Position numbers and translations under genes: made by a program. Of a stretch of 64,000 nt of DNA, positions 57,110 to 64,000 are shown piece by piece (positions within the stretch are counted from its first letter, which is position 1; the number at the start of each line of letters is the position of its first letter). A model generated the notes under the pieces. The model saw only the letters and a list, made by a program, of their open reading frames with translations, did no database searches and had not been told where the DNA came from. Source of the stretch: Neurospora tetrasperma FGSC 2508. Its lineage: Eukaryota; Ascomycota; Sordariomycetes; Sordariales; Sordariaceae. The stretch spans positions 1,967,655 to 2,031,654 of the forward strand of contig NW_009799179.1 of the NCBI RefSeq assembly GCF_000213175.1, written 5' to 3'.

Positions 57110-57997
57110 GCTGGCTTTGTTGTCCAGCCTTTGGGTGCACTTAATGTCTGGGGAAAAAAATGGAAAAGTGACGGCGGGTGATGTCTGCAGACTTTGTCGG
57201 ATTGGAGTCTGTTGGTGCGTAGTTGCGAGACGGAAAAGGTCTGTCGAGTGTTGGTTGACTTTTGTCGGATGGGAATGGTATTTCGTAGTTTTGATGACGG
57301 AAGAAGTTCAGTTGATCGACAAGCTTTGACGATAAAAAAGGTATAAAAAAGGTTGAGGTCCGGAGGGGGGTTTGCCTACCTAAGGTTGGAGCATATGCAC
57401 AGAGGTTGCGTAATTGCGGACTCCGGTGCATGGTGAAGGTGAAGAATATCAGCTGGCAGCAGTCCGGACTTCCGGCAGGCTATCGAGGGCTCGAGAACCT
57501 TGGTGTTGAGATGCAGGTCAGTTGATTTCAGTCCAGGTGCAAGGCTGCAAGGCCTCTATACATGGGACGAAAGGGGAGGGGCAGAAGGGGGAGTGAAGGG
57601 CGGTTTGTTTACTTTCAAGGTATGACGAAAAAGGGGGCCCGTGAAGGGTAGTGCGCACGGACCATGAAAGGAAGAAGGTTCCTTGTTTTTAATGCTGGAC
57701 ATTTGGTATTCACTCAATATTAGCTGCACATGGGAGGCGTCTTGATATGATGACAACGGTAAGTCAAAGGACATCGGCTATTTTCTTTCTGTGAGACTTT
57801 CATTGCTTGCATTTCCGTAATCTTTGTGTTGCTTCCATGTCCGTAATCCTTGGAGTGGTGAGGGACAGAAAATGGCTGCACGACAAATGTGACGAACCGT
57901 TCATCTGCATTCAGACACCTGAATCATAGTTTGCGCACTGACTGTTTCTGACTTGCGGCCAATATGAGACAAAGCGCTTGGCGCTCCTTTCAACAAA
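57110..57997. other. gene Q promoter region and upstream flank of the tRNA
   Basis: No TGAACAG cluster is seen. No coding frame of note. Confidence 0.35.
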
Positions 57998-58094
57998 GCC
58001 CGATTAGCTCAGCTGGTTAGAGCGTCGTACTAATATCGGTTCTTCTGATATCAAGTCCATGCGAAGGTCAACAGTTCAATCCTGTTATTGGGCA
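57998..58094 (+). tRNA. tRNA-Ile (AAU), with 23-nt intron
   Basis: A full cloverleaf is visible. The acceptor stem GCCCGAT pairs with ATTGGGC (one G-T), the D-arm is GCTC/GAGC, and the T-arm AACAG/CTGTT has loop TTCAATC. The anticodon stem TCGTA pairs with TGCGA. The anticodon AAT is at 58032-58034. An intron (58036-58058) follows the base 3' to the anticodon, at the usual position 37/38. The discriminator base is A at 58094; CCA is not encoded. This is the only plus-strand gene I can support. Confidence 0.93.
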
Positions 58095-58591
58095 TTTCTC
58101 TTTTTTCATTTTTGTTGATGCTGTCCTCATCTGCAATATTTTTCCTTCAACAGTTAGTTGCCTTCTTTTGGTCTCATACTATCTTTTTGGACATTTCGGG
58201 TCGCATGGAAAAAGCCTCCATCCAGGATATAGCGGTCATGCAAGCAGAGTTGGTTTTGTAGCTTGCCATGCGCATTTTCAGAATATTACATTTCGCGCAA
58301 CCCCCAAACAGCTTTATCCCGAGCTTGCGCAGCAAGCAAACATTGACTTTGGTTGGTATAGCTTTTGGCTTTGGGTAACTGTTCATTATTTACTTCTAGA
58401 AACCATTATCACCCCCTGTTTGAGTCCGTCTAATTGTAGCGCTTTGGCAATCTGCAGTCGTTGGAAACAATACAGGAGAAAAGAGTATACAAAGAACGTA
58501 GTCTAACGCCTTCGCTCGTATAAGTAGTTGGAGAAGAAAGGAACGACAGAGAAAACGAAACGAGAATGGATTGCGATACCATCGCCATTAC

Positions 58592-59854
58592 TCAATCAGC
58601 ATCCAGATACTGTCCCACCCCGGATGGGAGCGAGAACCTGACTCTGGTCGGACTCTGCGAACGTGAACGTCGCCGCGACCAGCTCCTCCCTCCCTCCGAA
58701 AAGCTTGAAGACGATGACGACGATGTGACACTTGGTGGCTCTTCGCCAATATTGTCCGACAACCCTAAGCTACTTGTCGCAGAAGAAGTTGACTCATACC
58801 TTGGCGGTTGATATCTCCTTGTCGATGTCGATATCGCGGGTGCTGAGATAGAGGTGGCATGAACCGCAGGTACTGACGCTTGGACAACGCTCACGCTAGT
58901 AGGTTGTGATCTCCTAATCCGTCTGCGCTCGTGAGCTACCTGCCCGTGTCCTTGTGGGTGTTGTAGAACCCGCTCGTGGCTTCTTCGACTGCTCCTTTCA
59001 TGGGCTTCTCGTCCGGCGACGTATATCAGCGGTGGTGGATGGTAAGGATTATCTTGACCATATCTACCCCTGACCGCTGGCCTGTCGTCGAGGTCGTCGT
59101 ACTTGTGCCTTGACTTTTCGGGTGGATGGACGTCATCAGTTTCCCATTCTTCAGTAGTAGGGCTGGATACGTCCATCACTGCTTGTCGGCCCGGATGCGG
59201 GAACTCTCGACGTCGAGAGATAGAGAGATCGCGGTGATGACCTGGCTGTCTAGTCCCATGTGAAAGTGGGCGGAAATCCCGTTCAGAGCTTTGCACGGGT
59301 GCATCGGATTGGATGACCTTGACCACCTTGGGTGTTGTACGTCCTTTTTCCACTTCTTCGCTTGGTGCTGCTCGCTCTCCACGGTCGCCGCTTCGGATTC
59401 GGGCCATTGTTGGCCTGTGCGGGTAGCGCATGGTTGACGAGTATCTGACAGGCATGGTGGTGGCGGCTTTGGCTGATGATGGCCAAGTTGATGCTGAAGT
59501 CTTTGGTGTTGAACGGCGACGGCAGAGACGCCAGATGATGAAGGAGAAGATGATTGTGCCGAAGAAGACACCGAAGACGATTCCAAGTGCTACGGCAGAA
59601 GTGTGCGCGGATGATGTTGTTTCTGCAAGCACGGGCGACGAGACACTGGTCGGAGTTTCTAGGATGGCGAGTAGCTTCGTCGGGAGGAAGGGTGTCGCTC
59701 TTAACGTGGTACTAGCTGTGTCAGTCACAGAAGAAAGGGCATAACTTGTCTCAGAGGGCTGGGATTGACGTTGACTTGGAGCTGGAAGAGTGTTGGAGAT
59801 TTGCTGAGGTGCCACTGCTTGATGGCTTCGTTTTCTTGGTGCTGCCAGTCCCAT
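58592..59854 (-). CDS. gene S: single-pass membrane protein with Ser/Thr-rich ectodomain, about 420 aa
   Basis: A continuous frame runs from the ATG at 59854 (MGLAAPRKRSHQAVAPQQ) to TGA. Residues up to about 85 are Ser/Thr/Pro-rich (SSVTDTASTTLRATP), typical of an O-glycosylated outer segment. A hydrophobic helix follows (AVALGIVFGVFFGTIIFSFIIW, about 88-109), then a basic stop-transfer run (RLCRRRS). The cytoplasmic tail is long, Arg/Ser/Pro-rich and disordered (SRRREFPHPGRQ, SRRRSRSQSPTRVRFS). The layout resembles fungal Mid2/Wsc-type surface sensors, but no WSC Cys domain and no signal peptide are present in this frame. A 5' exon carrying the signal sequence may be missing from my model. 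No W-domain or UAG. Confidence 0.55.
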   Translation of the reverse strand: MGLAAPRKRSHQAVAPQQISNTLPAPSQRQSQPSETSYALSSVTDTASTTLRATPFLPTKLLAILETPTSVSSPVLAETTSSAHTSAVALGIVFGVFFGTIIFSFIIWRLCRRRSTPKTSASTWPSSAKAATTMPVRYSSTMRYPHRPTMARIRSGDRGERAAPSEEVEKGRTTPKVVKVIQSDAPVQSSERDFRPLSHGTRQPGHHRDLSISRRREFPHPGRQAVMDVSSPTTEEWETDDVHPPEKSRHKYDDLDDRPAVRGRYGQDNPYHPPPLIYVAGREAHERSSRRSHERVLQHPQGHGQVAHERRRIRRSQPTSVSVVQASVPAVHATSISAPAISTSTRRYQPPRYESTSSATSSLGLSDNIGEEPPSVTSSSSSSSFSEGGRSWSRRRSRSQSPTRVRFSLPSGVGQYLDAD

Positions 59855-59870
59855 TTTGTAGTACAAATAT

Positions 59871-60152
59871 TCAAAGACAGCTCCTGGAGATCGTGAGGTT
59901 TGTTCTCAAGGTAATGCTGGTGTTGAACACGACGGAAGACAACCCAGAAAGAGCGGTAAAGAACTCGGAAAGCAGTTCCTTCCATTTTGAAGCCTACCTT
60001 GTTATCTTCCGTTGATGCTCTTCTTCGGTGAAGCTATTGGGTTTCCATTGTCCATTCGGAAGCATGTTTACCTCCAGGCCGTAGTCTAAGCACCGCACCT
60101 GTCTTACCGTCGTCCGCGTCAGTAAGTCGAGGAATAGCCGCAAACGAACCAT
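59871..60152 (-). pseudogene. element T: W-domain remnant with in-frame UAG
   Basis: The frame from an ATG at 60152 (MVRLRLFLDLLTRTT) encodes a W-domain-like stretch: VRCLDYGLEVNMLPNG, QWKPNSFTEEEHQRKI. It meets TAG at 59994-59996 and then stays open for 40 residues (ASKWKELLSEFFTALSGL) to TGA at 59871. The TAG is followed by G, and a small AAG-GTAGG-CTT hairpin is possible. Upstream the same frame is open beyond a TGA at 60351-60353, with no convincing intron to remove it. It may be a decayed family member or the last exon of a gene whose 5' part I cannot resolve. Confidence 0.35.
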
Positions 60153-61441
60153 ATTCTCCCTGCTGGAGATCCCACTGGCTGACCCCCCTGACCGCTCAAT
60201 ATTATCACCTCGATCATCGATATCCTGGTCCCTCTTCCGAGACCTCCAAATCACGCCACAGTCGGATCGGAATCTTGCTCGGATCGCGCTCGTTCTAGAT
60301 GCGTGGGCATGATGCGAGGCATGACGCTTGCAATCAGCGCGCTTGCCCACTCAGGGCAATGGGATGGACAAATAGGGCTGCCAACGCATGCTTTGGGTGA
60401 GTGGGGACCGGATTGATGCTGTTTTCTTAGACCGACTCCGACGGAACGGGTCGAACATGTCCGGATGTTCCTGGGATTCGTGAGCAGATCGACCATTCGA
60501 GGATATGAGGTAAGAAGCCACGGTGGCACGACCTGACCCGAGAGCAGGAGCGCCTTCGAGTGACAGTGCCGTTTCCATTTGCCTTGACCGTGAAAGACTG
60601 TGAGCAGCCGAATAGAAATTCAAGGCGACATCGTCAGATACGAGCGAGTGGATGTGAGTCGCGCGGCGATTGCCATGGCCGGCAGAGAGCCATGGCTAGG
60701 TAAGTAGTCATGATCTTGACCGCAAGCCTAGGGGAACACAGCGTCTGTGGATAATGTTGCTTGCGTTATCCACGAACGCAAATCGCTGAAACAGGATCGA
60801 GGGAAAATCCGGGATTGTGGGAGAAACTCACAGGATTGGAACGGCTGCTATTTATCTCGTCAGGTACGACAGAGCGGCGGGATCCACTAGGCTGAGAGGC
60901 GTCAATAGGATCATGCCAGATATGAAGTGGCGCCTGCACGTCTGCTTTCCGCATATTGTCTGTGCCACGCGAGATCCGAACGTTTGCATTATGCATCTTC
61001 ACCGCCAGGGGTGCTGTGGCAGACTAACGCATGTACAATATCTTGACATTGTTCAGCTTGTGGCTGAAAGTTGAGGCCGGTGTAAAAGTCGCGTGTTTGG
61101 TTGAAATGCTACAAGGGTTCAAAATGAGTCAACTTCTTCGGTGTTGCGAAGTTTAACCAAGAACAGGACACGATGGGAATTTCAGGAAAAAAAGGTGTAA
61201 GTGAGGGAGCTTGAATGGATTGCAGTACTCAAAGCAGCTGAAATCTTTACTATAGTAGAAAAAATGAGTTTGATTGTGAAGTTTAGTCTAGTATAAAAAA
61301 GGAGGTCGAGGGGAAAAGAGACTCGATGTGCGACTTCCGATCGTTCTCTGTCCACCCTCAACATCATGATATAGGTTCCTACAAACCATCAAATGTCTAA
61401 AATCATCCAAACATCTTGCCATCCTATACATAATCCATCGT
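60153..61441. other. region without a confident gene
   Basis: Open minus-strand frames at 60251-60623 (for example METALSLEGAPALGSGR at 60578) may be 5' exons of element T, but I cannot join them with consensus splice sites. Nothing else is recognised to 61441. Confidence 0.3.
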
Positions 61442-62222
<781 letters not shown>

Positions 62223-64000
62223 TCCATTCAAGCTTGTCTTTCGAACTCCTTGTCGCCGCTTTTGATTGACAGGACCGATTTAGGCAATCCCATCGTTTCT
62301 CCTGGTTAACTCGTTGTCGCCGTTCCTGTCACCTTGGAGAGAGCCATCCTGGCGACTCTGATGCCGAGATCCGGATGCTTTGCCATTGTCATAGCATACA
62401 ATTTAGTTCAAACGTACCTGGTCCCTGGAGGTGGTCTCGGGTAGGGTTGTATCGATGACACCCGAAGTTCACGCTTAGTCCGGTCCCCGTACCCAAGATG
62501 GGAATATGTAGTGTAATCCCATTCTACACTACCCCGGCTTTTCTTGGCGGAAGAAGTGGCTCCGTATGTGGCCTTCAGGCTGAATGAAGGGATCACTGAG
62601 GCCCCACAGCGTAGCTCGGTCACGGACGTCGACGGCTTCTCTCGAGCTTCCATTTTCGTCAGTTCGGTGTTTGAGAATCCTTGCAGTGGTTATCGCAGAC
62701 GGAGGCTGGCCTTGCTGAAACAAGAGATATTCCACCATTCAACCCTATCAGGTCCTGGAACAGGGCAAGGTGTCGTTCACTACAACCTTGGCACGCTTCA
62801 GTTGAGCATTTAGCCCCTGCTGCCCTACCTTTTGAGGACCTTCACCCTCATCGACGGATCGCTACGTATGTAGTTTTGTTCTTCAACAAGTCGGCTTTGT
62901 CGTTCGGTTGGGTGGTTTTACAACATTTCCGACTCCCGGGACGTAGGCCGAGCTTCTTGCTTGTCCAGCCTCATCTCTGAGCACCCCAGTCAGAGAACAT
63001 GTTGTTTTCATCCTCCAAAATCTCGGTTGGTCGCTGAACATTTATGCGTTGAGTCGGTGAGGGCGATGATGGCATGCTATCCCGGGCAGTGGGCTGTTCG
63101 GCATCCCCTATAACCACTGTATTTTGCCCACTGATCGAGAAAGACGGAGGGAAGCTTGGCGTGCCCCTGTTCGCCCCACCCTTCAATTTCACACCGATTT
63201 CGGTTTGTTTCTCGGGACAACTAGTGTCCCCGCACTCTCGGTAAGTGAGCCGGGGAATCTGCAGAAAATCAAATCGAACTAAGCGAACCAAGATATCAAC
63301 CAATCTTTTCCAAAACAAAGGTGGGTGGAATTCTGCGGTGAGGTGAGAGAGTCGGAAGTCTTGACTAGAGGTACTCAGGCGAAAGAGCAGTCCGGACAGC
63401 CCGCGCCTGCCTTTGAATGCATGACGGGAGCACAGAGACGAGAGGAAGAGTTGACAACTCTTGGAAGGAGCAACTGGTCACAGAACCGGATTGGACCTAA
63501 TCGAGTAGAATCACATTTCGTCGACTTGTCGAAGCCAGTTCCAGCTTTGGATTTTCTCTGCTTATCCCCAAACCTCTTCAGTTGAACAGCATTCATCCGG
63601 AGTCCAGCCAGGTATCTCGGCGGCAGTGTAGGACGGTCCAGGCAATCCACAACCACCAACGACCAAGGAGAACGAATGAGCGAACCACAACCTTGATTCG
63701 CAGCTGAAGGAAGTTCGTTTGACCTTCCTGAACAATCCCGGGAGCCCTTTCCGCAGTTTCCTATCGGCGTTTGGTTGGTTTCTTGCTCTTTCTTTGCGAG
63801 TGTCCAACAGCCACAACGTCTCATTTCCGTTCCGCTTTAGTACTTTACGCAATCCAGAACAGAGCTCGCACCATCCATAAGCAACTGTTGCGCCATGACC
63901 TAACACATACGACCATACCCACTGGAAAACTCGGGATCCCGTCCGCTCTCCCATAGATAAGCCAGTGAGGGCCAGACTAGTAGTTGGGTCGGTGACGACC
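62223..64000. other. right-hand end without a confident gene
   Basis: It includes the xylanase upstream region. Minus-strand frames at 62971-63318 and 63375-63954 have no conserved motif, and I could not join them with consensus introns. Confidence 0.35.

Overview
The window reads as nuclear DNA of a filamentous ascomycete, most likely a Sordariomycete (Sordariales). The evidence is short 53-84 nt introns with GTAAGT-type donors and CTAAC/CTGAC branch sites, a secreted GH11 xylanase, a tRNA-Ile(AAU) with a 23-nt intron, TATA-type promoters, and many serine/threonine/glutamate-rich lineage-specific proteins. The Neurospora/Sordaria end of the order is my best guess; nothing here proves the species. 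Every protein gene I can support is on the minus strand.

Layout. 1-3396: no gene; four copies of a short palindromic motif. 3397-4713: one unrecognised gene (gene V), then about 4.7 kb of gene-free, microsatellite-containing DNA. 9450-26845: five diverged tandem paralogues (A to E). Each has a conserved N-terminal segment or a membrane helix, Y-x-H-x-x-P...DIVEV repeats, and two or three copies of a small Trp-rich 'W-domain' (roughly NG-x-WY-x-L...E-Y-x-x-F-x-x-W). A 494-bp MITE lies at 13790-14283. 28371-44054: one unrelated gene (F), then genes G to N, built from the W-domain, a second small module I call the 'TPEG domain' (D-x-x-G-x-x-D-T ... C-x-W ... LTxPEGxxYxLxDP), or a third module (YPPRRPNIF). 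46212-53691: a giant coiled-coil gene (P, about 2414 codons) that starts with a W-domain and ends in a Cys/His cluster. 55066-57109: gene Q with two TPEG domains. 57998-58094: tRNA-Ile. 58592-59854: a single-pass membrane protein (S). 59871-60152: a W-domain remnant (T). 61442-62104: the GH11 xylanase. The remainder is gene-free.

The main discovery is that nine of these cluster genes (A, B, C, D, E, H, J, K, Q), and P twice, carry an in-frame TAG inside an otherwise open, domain-bearing reading frame. All interruptions are TAG, never TAA or TGA. All but one are followed by G, and every one sits in the loop of a small hairpin whose stem sequence differs from gene to gene while staying paired. 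In P the second TAG falls exactly where the W-domain family has its conserved Trp. This is the signature of the UAG-to-UGG A-to-I mRNA editing known from sexual development in Sordariomycetes. I infer that this is a locally expanded gene family whose full-length products are made only when the stop codon is edited, so that each gene encodes a short (unedited) and a long (edited) protein. Seven of the cluster promoters (A-E, K, L) carry dense TGAACAG motifs, and most of these also have a CTGTCGC box and a TATA box, which suggests common control. The function of the proteins is unknown.
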